Positions 20,546 through 28,588 of a DNA stretch of 64,000 nt are shown here, in pieces; the first letter of the stretch is position 1; each line of letters starts with the position of its first letter. The notes beneath the pieces were generated by a model, which saw nothing but the letters and a program-made list of their open reading frames with translations, did no database searches and was not told where the DNA came from. Made by a program: the position numbers and the translations under genes. The stretch comes from Myxococcales bacterium UBA1660 (GTDB lineage: Bacteria; Myxococcota_A; Polyangia; Polyangiales; Houyiibacteriaceae): positions 19,188-83,187 of the forward strand of contig DCLA01000112.1 of the NCBI GenBank assembly GCA_002320815.1, read 5' to 3'.

Positions 20546-21165
20546 TGGGTCACCCCGCCCGTCGAGCCGGGAAGAGTCGGCGTGAGCGCGACCGCGTTGG
20601 TGACCACGTCGCGGAAGGTCGCGAAGGCCATGGTGGTCGGGGCGCCCTGGGCGAAGACCATCCGGCCCTCGGTCCAGCGGGCGAAGGCCACCGCCTCGGT
20701 GTCCCGGCGCACGGTGCGCGGCATCCCGGGGACGGCCAACTCGACCACGAACTTGCCCTGGACCATCTCGTGGGTCCGGTAGAAGTCACCGCCCTGGTCC
20801 TCGTCGAGGAAGACCACCACCTCTTCGCCGAGGCGGTAGTCGGGCACGCCGTCGATGGCGTAGTGGAGCTCGCCCTGGGCGTAGGTGCCGCCGACCTCGC
20901 GGAGCACGAGGGTCTCGCCGCCGGATCCCTTCATCCACTCGTGGACGCGGATCGTGGTGAGCGTGTGCGGCTTGCCGGTCTCGAGGTCCAGGTGGCCGCT
21001 GCTGCGCTCCACCCGGCCGTGCACGATGGCCACCGCGCCGCGGGCGAGATCCTCCAGCGGGATCTCCACCATGACCGTCGCGCGCGCCGGCGAGACCCAA
21101 GAGGCCCCACCGATCGACAAGAGGGCCGCCACCACCGGGGCGAGCCAACCGAACGTCCGCTTCAT
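20542..21165 (-). CDS. Secreted protein of unknown function coupled to the matrixin protease
   Basis: A 207-residue protein beginning MKRTFGWLAPVVAALL, a signal peptide cut near ARA-TVM, with GGAG six bases upstream of the ATG. The mature part starts EIPLEDLARGAVAIVHGRVE and has beta-rich segments (VHEWMKGSGGETLVLREVGG and LGEEVVVFLDED). It looks like a small OB/beta-barrel secreted domain that recurs in Myxococcota next to matrixin-like proteases. The stop overlaps the protease start (TGA/ATG). A chaperone, prodomain-like or inhibitor role is inference. Confidence 0.7.
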   Translation of the reverse strand: MKRTFGWLAPVVAALLSIGGASWVSPARATVMVEIPLEDLARGAVAIVHGRVERSSGHLDLETGKPHTLTTIRVHEWMKGSGGETLVLREVGGTYAQGELHYAIDGVPDYRLGEEVVVFLDEDQGGDFYRTHEMVQGKFVVELAVPGMPRTVRRDTEAVAFARWTEGRMVFAQGAPTTMAFATFRDVVTNAVALTPTLPGSTGGVTQ

Positions 21166-21280
21166 TCGCTTCTCCACTTCCAAGGCGACCGGACCCACCG
21201 ATCCGGGAAACCACTGCACCATGCCACGAGAATCGCGTCCTGCGTGGAGGGGCGAACCAGCGGAAACCGACGGAAGAGGG

Positions 21281-22069
21281 TCAAGCCTCGACGGACGTCT
21301 CCGCAGGCGGCCCCTCCCCAGGAGCGAGACGAAGATAGCGGTTCGCCCAGCGGACGCCAAGGTAGAAGGGACCGGTGTCCGCGAGCGCGGACACGAGTTT
21401 GAATACGTATCCCGCGGCGATGAAGGTGAGGAGCTGATCCCAGAGCGGCTGATCCGCGTCGATGGGCAGCCCCCCCGCGAGGAAGTGGGTGATGAGGATC
21501 ACCGCCACCGTGTCCACCAGCTGGCTCACCAGGGTCGAGGCGTTGTTCCGCAGCCAGAGGTGGCGGCCCTGGGTCAGGCGTTTCCAGAAGTGGAAGAGAT
21601 GCACGTCCACGAGCTGGGCCGCCAGGTAGGCGATCATCGAGGCCCCGATGGCCGCGAAGGCCAGCCGGCGGACGTCGAAGAAGAGCCCGCTCTCGCTCGC
21701 CGAGGGGAGCACCCCACCCAGCCAGAGGATGAACGCGACCCACCCGTTGAGGAGCAGCCCCACCCACACCACCGCGCTGGCCCGCTCGCGGCCATAGAGC
21801 TCGCTCATCAGATCGGTGCAGAGGAAGGTCAGCGGATAGGGGAGCACGCCGACCGCGAGGGGCATGGGGACCGTCACCCCGAAGGCGGTGAAGCTCAGGT
21901 CGATGAAGTGGGTGACCCCCAGGATGTTCAACATCGCCAGGGTCCCCAGGAAAAGCCCGGCCAGCACCAGGAAGAAGTGCTCCCGGCGGCGATGGAGGGT
22001 GGCCTCGTCCAGGACCGGCAACCCTTCGTAGCGGTGCTGCTCGCTGGGGAGCGGAGCCGCGTGGCTCAT
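21281..22069 (-). CDS. VUT-family membrane transporter (queuosine precursor transporter, YhhQ-like)
   Basis: A 262-residue membrane protein with about six helices. Family marks include FTAFGVTVPMPLAVGVLPYP, then LTFLCTDLMSELYGRERA (the TD.xxExxG signature of the VUT/ECF-like family) and TLVSQLVDTVAVILI. YhhQ imports the queuosine precursor preQ0/preQ1 for tRNA modification. The ATG at 22069 has no clear ribosome site. It lies 21 nt after the stop of the upstream TPR gene, so translation may be coupled. Confidence 0.88.
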   Translation of the reverse strand: MSHAAPLPSEQHRYEGLPVLDEATLHRRREHFFLVLAGLFLGTLAMLNILGVTHFIDLSFTAFGVTVPMPLAVGVLPYPLTFLCTDLMSELYGRERASAVVWVGLLLNGWVAFILWLGGVLPSASESGLFFDVRRLAFAAIGASMIAYLAAQLVDVHLFHFWKRLTQGRHLWLRNNASTLVSQLVDTVAVILITHFLAGGLPIDADQPLWDQLLTFIAAGYVFKLVSALADTGPFYLGVRWANRYLRLAPGEGPPAETSVEA

Positions 22070-22089
22070 GCCGCGGGCCCGGTCATCGG

Positions 22090-23286
22090 TCAGGCCAGCC
22101 CCTTCTGGGTGGCGTAGCGCTCGACGCTGCGCCAGGCGCGGTGCTGCTTGCCCGCCCACTCGGTGAGCTGCAGACGCTCGTAGAGCGCCGGGATGGCCAG
22201 GCGCCCGCCGTCTTTCATGTGCCGCTCGATGGACTCGCGGACCTCGCGCAGCGGGTGCCCCTCGGGGACCACCAGCTTGCCGTAGACCAGCCGGCGGCTC
22301 GCCGAGCGCTCGGCCTCGCCGGCGGGGACGATGGGCGAGAAGAAGACCCGCGCGCCGGGGACCCGGTCGGCCAGGGCCTGACCCGCGGCCTCGTCGTCCA
22401 GGACGGCGACGAAGGGCAGCTTCACCTCGTGGCCCACGTGGAGCTGCTCCAGCACCGGGTGCACCGGCTCGCCGGTCTCGGTGGTGGCCACCCGGGCGGG
22501 GTCGAAGAGGACGACGTCCCCGTAGTCGATGGGGGCCTCGAGGAAGGTCGGCGACGAGACGACCCCGTGGCACGGCGAGAGGGCCTCGACCCAGACCAAC
22601 TCGAAGCAAGGGTCGGGGAGCTCGCGCACGCCGAGGCCCGGCTTCGCGGGGGTGCGCACGCGCCGCCGGCCCAACCCATCCACCCGCGGCAGCCCGCCGC
22701 CAGCGACCTCCGGCCGCGGCAGGCCCAGCGCCGCGTAGGTGTCCGCGGCCAGGGCGCCCTCCCCGCGCGCCGTGGCCGCGAGCGCGACCGTGAGCAGCGG
22801 GACTCGCTCGCCCGGGAGCAGCTCCGCGGCCCGCCGCGCGCTCTGGAGGCACTCCTCCCAACGGCTCCGCCACTTGTGCAGCTCGGCCAGCGCGTGGTGC
22901 CACCAGCCGCGCTCGGGCTGGAGCGCGAGGGCCTCGCCGTAGGCCTCCTGGGCGCTGGCGTCGTAGCCGGGCCCCATCCGGCGCAGCGCGTGGCCCCGGT
23001 TGAGGGCCACGTAGGCGCGCAGCTCGGGGTCCAGGTCGTGCCGCGCCAGGAGCCGCGCGGTGACCTCCGTCGCGAGCTGGGCGGGGCCCTCTTCCTCGAC
23101 CGGCGCGTCCGGCGGGCGGCGCTCCGCGTCCGCCACCAGGGCGGTCACCACCGCGAGGGCCACCACCGGATCCTCGCCGTGGTGCGCCAGGATCGTGCGC
23201 GCTTCGGCCAGGAGATCGGGCCGCCGCTGGCTGCGAGCGTCGTTCGCCCACGCGAGCGCGACGTCGCGCGGCATGGACTCACTCAT
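22090..23286 (-). CDS. TPR protein with unrecognised C-terminal domain
   Basis: A 398-residue soluble protein. Residues about 15-180 are TPR-like helices (LNRGHALRRMGPGYDASAQE, WWHHALAELHKWRSRWEECL, QSARRAAELLPGERVPLLTV). Residues about 205-330 form an alpha/beta domain with SPCHGVVSSPTFLEAPIDYG, DVVLFDPARVATTE and VKLPFVAVLDDEA that I cannot assign. It is the first gene of a unit with the VUT transporter and diverges from the PP2C phosphatase. It is probably a binding or scaffold protein. Confidence 0.7.
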   Translation of the reverse strand: MSESMPRDVALAWANDARSQRRPDLLAEARTILAHHGEDPVVALAVVTALVADAERRPPDAPVEEEGPAQLATEVTARLLARHDLDPELRAYVALNRGHALRRMGPGYDASAQEAYGEALALQPERGWWHHALAELHKWRSRWEECLQSARRAAELLPGERVPLLTVALAATARGEGALAADTYAALGLPRPEVAGGGLPRVDGLGRRRVRTPAKPGLGVRELPDPCFELVWVEALSPCHGVVSSPTFLEAPIDYGDVVLFDPARVATTETGEPVHPVLEQLHVGHEVKLPFVAVLDDEAAGQALADRVPGARVFFSPIVPAGEAERSASRRLVYGKLVVPEGHPLREVRESIERHMKDGGRLAIPALYERLQLTEWAGKQHRAWRSVERYATQKGLA

Positions 23287-23370
23287 GGGATTCGCTCGCG
23301 AGCGGGAGGGCCTTCATCGTCAGCGCATAGCAAATCACGGAGCGCGGGAAAGGGGCCCACGCGATTCGTC

Positions 23371-23400
23371 CTGTCACCCAAGCCCGTCGTGCGGTAAAGT
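23371..23400 (+). promoter_or_regulatory. Predicted promoter for the PP2C phosphatase gene
   Basis: CTGTCA at 23371-23376 and TAAAGT at 23395-23400, with an 18-bp spacer, predict a start near 23407. That is 15 nt before the ATG at 23422. The divergent TPR gene starts at 23286. Confidence 0.5.
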
Positions 23401-23421
23401 CGCATCGTCGTCAGAAGACGG

Positions 23422-24198
23422 ATGGGGACTGGAACAATCCGGATGAAGCGCCAGGGAGCAGGGCTGACCGACGTCGGCCAGCGACGCGCCGTCAACGAGG
23501 ACGCGTTCTTCTTCGACGACGGCTTGGGACTCTACGTCGTCGCCGACGGCATGGGGGGTCACGCCGCGGGCGAGATCGCCAGCCAGGAGGCGGTGGACAC
23601 CGTCCACGGCATGGTGGCCAAGGAGAAGGACGTCCTGAACGCCATCACCGACGGCGACACCTCGGACGAGACCATCCGGCGCGGGCTGCGCGTGATGGAG
23701 AGCGCCATCCAGGCGGCCACCTACATGATCTTCGGGCTCTCCCAGCACGACCCGGAGCGCCAGGGGATGGGCACCACCCTCTCCGCGCTGGCCCTCTGCG
23801 GCAGCTTCGGCATCACCGCCCAGGTCGGCGACAGCCGCATCTATCTCGTCCGCGACGGGTCCGCGTCGCAGCTCACCGAGGACCACACCCTGGTGGCTTG
23901 GCAGCTCAAGCAAGGCATCATCACCGAGGAGGAGGCGGCGGTGTCGCCCCATCGGAACGTGATCACCCGCGCGGTCGGCAGCCGGGACTACGTCCAGGTG
24001 GACACCCGCTTCTTCGACATCCGGCCCGGCGACGCCTTCTTGATCTGCTCCGATGGGCTGCACGGGTACCTGAAGGACGGCGAGATCCCGGACATCATCG
24101 CCCTCGGGCCCCAGATCGCGGTCCAACGCTTCATCGCCCTGGCCAACCAGCGCGGCGGCAAGGACAACATCACCGCGGTCATCGCCCAGACGGCCTGA
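23422..24198 (+). CDS. PP2C-family Ser/Thr protein phosphatase
   Basis: A 258-residue soluble phosphatase with all PP2C motifs: GLTDVGQRRAVNEDAFFF, VVADGMGGHAAGE, MGTTLSALAL, VGDSRIYLVRDG, FLICSDGLHGYL and GGKDNITAVI. Two Mn/Mg ions are bound by the Asp residues in these motifs. It resembles bacterial Stp/PrpC that reverse Hanks-kinase phosphorylation; the kinase at 11186-15136 is one possible counterpart in this window, but no link is shown. A second ATG at 23443 could be the true start. Confidence 0.93.
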   Translation: MGTGTIRMKRQGAGLTDVGQRRAVNEDAFFFDDGLGLYVVADGMGGHAAGEIASQEAVDTVHGMVAKEKDVLNAITDGDTSDETIRRGLRVMESAIQAATYMIFGLSQHDPERQGMGTTLSALALCGSFGITAQVGDSRIYLVRDGSASQLTEDHTLVAWQLKQGIITEEEAAVSPHRNVITRAVGSRDYVQVDTRFFDIRPGDAFLICSDGLHGYLKDGEIPDIIALGPQIAVQRFIALANQRGGKDNITAVIAQTA

Positions 24199-24258
24199 GC
24201 CCGCCCCCCGCACCTCGCCGGGGTTGAACTCGGGCGCGCGACCGGAAAGGATGCAGCG

Positions 24259-24705
24259 GTGGCGACCGGGGTGACCACGAAGGGGATCGTTCGCTTCCAC
24301 CTCCGTTTCGGCTGGTGGTCGCTGCTCCTCTTCGCCTGCCTGGGGCTGAGCCTGGAGGCCATGCACGGCTTCAAGGTCGGGTGGTACCTCGACGTCACCC
24401 ACGAGACGCGGCGGCTGATGTTCCGGCTGGCCCACGCCCACGGGACCCTGCTCGCGCTGGTTCACGTCGCCCTGGCCGCGACCTTCGCCCACTTGGGAAG
24501 CGATGCCGCCCTGCCCCGCTCGGCCCACGTGGCCTCGCGGACGCTCTGCGCGGCCAGCCTGCTCCTGCCCGCGGGGTTCCTGCTCGGTGGCTTCGGGAGC
24601 ACCGGCGGCGATCCCGGGCTGGGCATCGGCCTGGTCCCCCTGGGCGCGCTGGCGTTCCTAACGGCCCTGGTCTCCATCGGCCTCGCCCTCCGGGGCCGGC
24701 CGTGA
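24259..24705 (+). CDS. Small four-helix membrane protein coupled to the octahaem cytochrome
   Basis: A 148-residue protein with four predicted membrane helices (WWSLLLFACLGLSLEAMHGF, TLLALVHVALAATFAHLG, LCAASLLLPAGFLLGGF and ALAFLTALVSIGLAL). The GTG start has AAAGGA upstream. His residues in the helix-1 loop and in helix 2 (AHAHGTLLALVH) could hold haem b or contact a quinone, but this is not established. Its stop overlaps the GTG of the cytochrome gene (GTGA), which supports a joint redox complex. The family is unknown. Confidence 0.7.
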   Translation: MATGVTTKGIVRFHLRFGWWSLLLFACLGLSLEAMHGFKVGWYLDVTHETRRLMFRLAHAHGTLLALVHVALAATFAHLGSDAALPRSAHVASRTLCAASLLLPAGFLLGGFGSTGGDPGLGIGLVPLGALAFLTALVSIGLALRGRP

Positions 24706-26564
24706 CCCTCGTCGCCTGGCTCGCCGTGGCCACCCTGGTGGGCGGGTCGGTCGGGGCGTTGGCGACCCGCAGCGCGTCCTGGGCGCTCCGCTTCTTCGGG
24801 TTCGCCATCGGCGCCAGCAGCGCCGCGGTGAGCGTGACCTTCTTCGTCCCGGCCCAGCCCGACGTCGAGCTGAACCTGCGCACGCCGGCCCTCGGCCCCC
24901 GGGACGGCTTCGCCTCCTCCGACAGCTGCCGCGCCTGCCACCCCGGCCAGTACGAGACCTGGCACGACTCCTTCCACCGCACGATGACCCAGCGCGCCAC
25001 CCCCGACGCGGTGGTCGCCGCCTTCGACGGGCGGACCCTCGAGGGCTACGGCCTGCGGTCCCGGGTCTGGCGCGAGGGGGACCGCTTCTTCGCCACCCTG
25101 GAGGGTCCGGAGACCGGCGACGCCGACGGGGGGATCCCCGCCGGGGAAGCCCGGCGGGTGGTGCTCACCACCGGCTCCCACCACATGCAGGCCTACTGGT
25201 TCACCGCGCCGGACGGGACCCTCCAGCAGCTCCCCTTCGTGTGGCTCATCGAAGACGGCCGCTGGATCGCCAACGACGACTCCTTCCTCCAGCCGCCCGG
25301 CGACGTGGCCGCCGACGCCGCCGTGTGGTCGGATGGTTGCGTGAACTGCCACGCGACCGGCGGCCCCTGGGACTCGCCGGTCGAGGGGACCCACGGCGAC
25401 GTGGCGGTGGCCGAGCTGGGCATCGCTTGCGAGCGCTGCCACGGGAACGCCGCCGAGCACGCCGCGGCCAACCGTTCGCCCGCCCGCCGCTACCAGCTCC
25501 ACCTGGGCGCGGAGGGCGACGACACCGTGGTGAACCCTCGGCGCCTCGACGCGGTGCGGGCCACGTCCGTCTGCGGCACCTGCCACACCGCCTGCGAGGA
25601 ACGCGTCGCAGGCAGCGACGGGTTCGCTCCCGGCGAGCGGCTGGACGGGCACCTGGACTTCGCGGCGATGCACGCGACCGCCGCCGGCGCCGCGGACGTG
25701 GTGGATCCCGACTTGCTGCCCGACGCCGACCGCGACGTCGTCGAGGCCTTCTGGCGCGACGGGCGCGCGCGGGTCGCCGGCCGCGAGTACGACTCGATGA
25801 CCCTCAGCGCCTGCTACCTCCAGGGCGAGATGAGCTGCATCAGCTGCCACCGCGTCCACGGCGGCGAGCCCGAGGACCAGCTCGCGGCAGACGCCGACGG
25901 GGTCGCGCTCTGCGGATCCTGCCACCAGGACGTCGTCGCCCAGGGCGGCGCGCACACCCACCACGACGCGGGCAGCAGCGGCGCCGACTGCCTGGGCTGC
26001 CACATGCCCTACACGAGCTACGGCCTCCTCGGTGCCACCCGCAGCCACCGCCTGGGCAGCCCGGCGGCCACGGGGCTCGAGGGGCGCGAGACCCCCAACG
26101 CCTGCAACCTCTGTCACCTCGATCGCTCCCTGCGCTGGACCGCCGACCACCTGAGCGCGTGGTACGGCGTCGAGACCGAGCCCGAGGCGCTCCCCGAGAG
26201 CCGCGCCGACCTGCCCGTCGGCGCGGTCTGGATGCTCCGGGGCGACCCGGTGCAGCGGGCCATCGCCGGTTGGCACCTGGGCCGCGAGGAGGTCCGCAAA
26301 GCCTCGGACCCGGCCGTCGTCCGCGCCGCCTTCGCGGTGCTGCTGGCGGACCCCTACTCCGCCGTGCGCCAGATCGCCGGGCGCGTGGCGCGCGATCACG
26401 AAGGGCTGACCATCGACTTCGACGCCCTGTCCGCCGAGCCCCAGAACAACCTCGTGCGGGCTCTGCGCGACCCGCTGCCCGACCCGGCCAGCGGGCTGGA
26501 CCTCCCCACCCTGCGCCGCCTCCTCGACGAACGCGTGGACGTCGCCGCCTCCATCCCCGAGTGA
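24702..26564 (+). CDS. Octahaem c-type cytochrome, membrane-anchored
   Basis: A 620-residue protein with one or two N-terminal membrane helices (VTLVAWLAVATLVGGSVG and ALRFFGFAIGASSAAVSVTF) and eight CxxCH motifs: CRACH, CVNCH, CERCH, CGTCH, CISCH, CGSCH, CLGCH and CNLCH. The spacing resembles cytochrome c554/octahaem reductase-like proteins (cf. NapC/NrfB-type folds), but no catalytic Lys or Tyr site can be recognised. The C-terminal 150 residues are haem-free and HEAT-like (VQRAIAGWHLGREEVRKAS). The start is the GTG that overlaps the previous stop. It probably passes electrons between the membrane protein and a periplasmic acceptor. The acceptor is unknown. Confidence 0.85.
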   Translation: MTLVAWLAVATLVGGSVGALATRSASWALRFFGFAIGASSAAVSVTFFVPAQPDVELNLRTPALGPRDGFASSDSCRACHPGQYETWHDSFHRTMTQRATPDAVVAAFDGRTLEGYGLRSRVWREGDRFFATLEGPETGDADGGIPAGEARRVVLTTGSHHMQAYWFTAPDGTLQQLPFVWLIEDGRWIANDDSFLQPPGDVAADAAVWSDGCVNCHATGGPWDSPVEGTHGDVAVAELGIACERCHGNAAEHAAANRSPARRYQLHLGAEGDDTVVNPRRLDAVRATSVCGTCHTACEERVAGSDGFAPGERLDGHLDFAAMHATAAGAADVVDPDLLPDADRDVVEAFWRDGRARVAGREYDSMTLSACYLQGEMSCISCHRVHGGEPEDQLAADADGVALCGSCHQDVVAQGGAHTHHDAGSSGADCLGCHMPYTSYGLLGATRSHRLGSPAATGLEGRETPNACNLCHLDRSLRWTADHLSAWYGVETEPEALPESRADLPVGAVWMLRGDPVQRAIAGWHLGREEVRKASDPAVVRAAFAVLLADPYSAVRQIAGRVARDHEGLTIDFDALSAEPQNNLVRALRDPLPDPASGLDLPTLRRLLDERVDVAASIPE

Positions 26565-26621
26565 GCGGCCGAGGTCGCGTCCCCATCGGGCGCGCCAGCG
26601 GCTATGCTCTGCCCCGCCTCC

Positions 26622-28271
26622 ATGGGCCCGAACCTCCTCAACACCGTCAAGGACCTCGACCGACTCCGGCAGATCGTCGGCGTCCTGGCGAAGCACGGCT
26701 TCGGCCAGCTGGTCGCGCGCACCGGGCTCGGCGCCCTGGTCAGCAAGAAGCGCAAGGAAGAGGAGTGCGCGCGGAGCGTCGGCGAGCGCATCCGGCTCGC
26801 GCTCCAGGAGCTCGGCCCGAGCTTCGTGAAGCTCGGACAGATCGTCTCCACCCGGCCGGACATCATCCCGCCGGACATCATCACCGAGCTCAAGAAGCTC
26901 CAGGACGAGGTCCCGCCCGAGCCCTTCGAGAAGATCAAGCCGATGATCGAGAGCGAGCTCGGCGCGCCGCTGAGCGAGCTCTTCGTCGCCTTCGAGGAGA
27001 CCCCCCTGGCCTCGGCCTCCATCGGCCAGGTGCACCGCGCCAAGCTGAAGACCGAAGAGGGGCTGGTCGAGGTGGTGGTGAAGTGCCAGCGCCCCGACGT
27101 GAAGCAGACCATGGAGCTGGACCTCGACCTGCTCTACTGGCTGGCGCACGCCGTCGAGCGCTCGGTGCCCGAGGCCAAGCTCTGGAAGCCGGTCCAGATG
27201 GTCCAGGAGTTCGACCGCGCAGTCACCGCCGAGCTCGACTTCGTCAACGAGGCCGACAACGCCGAGCGCTTCGCGCACAACTTCGCGCGCAAGCGCTACG
27301 TCTGCTTCCCCAAGGTCTACCGCGACGCCAGCTCCCGCCGGGTGCTCACCATCGAGTACTTCGCCGGCAAGAAGGTCTACGACGCCATCGAGGAGGGTCA
27401 CTCCGGCGCCACCATCGCCAAGACGGCGGTGGACATCATGATCCAGCAGATCTTCGAGGACGGCTTCTTCCACGCCGACCCGCACCCGGGGAACGTCTTC
27501 ATCCTCGGCGAGCCCGACCGGCCGGTCATCGCCATGATCGACCTCGGTCTGGTGGGCCACCTCACCCCGCAGCTCCGGGACCGGACCATCGATCTCATGG
27601 TGGCCGCGGTCCGCGAGGACTACCGCGGCGTGGCCGACGCGCTCTATCAGATCGGTCGCCCGACCAAAAAGATCGACCGCCAGGCCTACGAGGCCGAGGT
27701 GGCCATCATGGCCCAGAAGTACCTCGGCAAGTCGCTGGGCGAGATCGAGCTCAGCGCGATGCTCCGCGACCTGGTGGACGGCGCCAAGCGCTACGGCATC
27801 GAGATCCCCGGCGGCTTCCTGATGATGGGCAAGGCCCTCATGACCGTGGAGGGCGTGGGCAAGGAGATCTACCCCGACCTCGACGTCTTCGAGGAGGTGA
27901 AGCCCTACTTCCTCCGGCTGATCCAGCAGCGCTATTCGCCGGAGCGCATCACCCAGGACGTCATCCGCGGCGTCACCCGGCTGAGCCACGCGGCCACCGA
28001 GGCGCCCATGCAGATGCAGGAGATCCTCGAGGACCTCCGCAAGGGCAACTTCCACCTCCAGGTGGCGGAGACCACCCTCAAGGAAGCCACCGACCGCCTC
28101 GGTCGCCGCATCTTCAGCGGGCTGGTGGTCGCCTCGTCGATCCTCAGCGGATCGGTCCTGATGGCCGCCGGCAAGATGTGGATCGGCGGGAGCATCGCCG
28201 GCCTCGGCGCGGCCTACGGCATGGCCCACTGGCTCTTGGTCTTCCTGCTCAACCGCCGCCGCCCCCTGTGA
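26622..28271 (+). CDS. UbiB/AarF/ABC1-family atypical kinase
   Basis: A 549-residue protein of the UbiB family (ADCK/COQ8), needed for ubiquinone or other isoprenoid lipid synthesis or transport. Motifs seen: the family-specific KLGQIVSTRPDIIP (KxGQ), ASASIGQVHRAKL (Ala-rich loop in place of a Gly-rich P-loop), FHADPHPGN and IDLGLVGHL. Two membrane helices sit at the C-terminus (FSGLVVASSILSGSVLMAAG and SIAGLGAAYGMAHWLLVFLL). I prefer the ATG at 26622 over that at 26604. The latter lies inside TATGCT, which looks like a -10 box. Confidence 0.9.
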   Translation: MGPNLLNTVKDLDRLRQIVGVLAKHGFGQLVARTGLGALVSKKRKEEECARSVGERIRLALQELGPSFVKLGQIVSTRPDIIPPDIITELKKLQDEVPPEPFEKIKPMIESELGAPLSELFVAFEETPLASASIGQVHRAKLKTEEGLVEVVVKCQRPDVKQTMELDLDLLYWLAHAVERSVPEAKLWKPVQMVQEFDRAVTAELDFVNEADNAERFAHNFARKRYVCFPKVYRDASSRRVLTIEYFAGKKVYDAIEEGHSGATIAKTAVDIMIQQIFEDGFFHADPHPGNVFILGEPDRPVIAMIDLGLVGHLTPQLRDRTIDLMVAAVREDYRGVADALYQIGRPTKKIDRQAYEAEVAIMAQKYLGKSLGEIELSAMLRDLVDGAKRYGIEIPGGFLMMGKALMTVEGVGKEIYPDLDVFEEVKPYFLRLIQQRYSPERITQDVIRGVTRLSHAATEAPMQMQEILEDLRKGNFHLQVAETTLKEATDRLGRRIFSGLVVASSILSGSVLMAAGKMWIGGSIAGLGAAYGMAHWLLVFLLNRRRPL

Positions 28272-28312
28272 GCCGCGTGTAGCTCCGGCCGCCCCTCGCG
28301 CGACTCCCCCCC

Positions 28313-28531
28313 ATGCACCCGCGCACCCTGGCTCTCCTGGTCCCTCTGCTCCTCACCGGCTGCCCCAAGAGCGGCGTCCCCACCGACGACGCCGCCGAGG
28401 AGGTCGTCGACGCCGAGGGCGGCGAGGAGGTCGGCTCCGAGGGCGGCCTCGACACCATCAGCGACCCGCCCCCCGAAGGCACGCCCCCCGGCTCCACCCC
28501 GCCGAGCAGCACACCGCCCACTACGCCTTAG
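28313..28531 (+). CDS. Small acidic lipoprotein
   Basis: A 72-residue protein with a lipobox LLTGC (Cys17) after a hydrophobic start. An acidic stretch follows (TDDAAEEVVDAEGGEEVGSE), then a Pro/Thr/Ser-rich tail (PPGSTPPSSTPPTTP). No fold is recognisable. It is probably an outer-membrane-tethered spacer of unknown role. The frame is closed by TAG at 28529-28531 and shows strong codon bias, so it is likely real. Confidence 0.65.
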   Translation: MHPRTLALLVPLLLTGCPKSGVPTDDAAEEVVDAEGGEEVGSEGGLDTISDPPPEGTPPGSTPPSSTPPTTP

Positions 28532-28588
28532 GCGTTCGGTCACCGGCGGCGCGGTGGAACTCGGCCGCCGACCCGGTGTCCGCGCGCC

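Noticed and set aside
26604..26621. ATG at 26604 as the start of the UbiB-type gene
   Set aside because: It lies inside TATGCT, which looks like a -10 box. The family usually begins close to the LLNTV segment encoded just after the ATG at 26622.
24462..28229. 1255-codon minus-strand frame opposite the cytochrome and UbiB-type genes
   Set aside because: The plus strand carries eight haem motifs and all UbiB motifs. The minus frame has no recognisable domain and runs across two genes.
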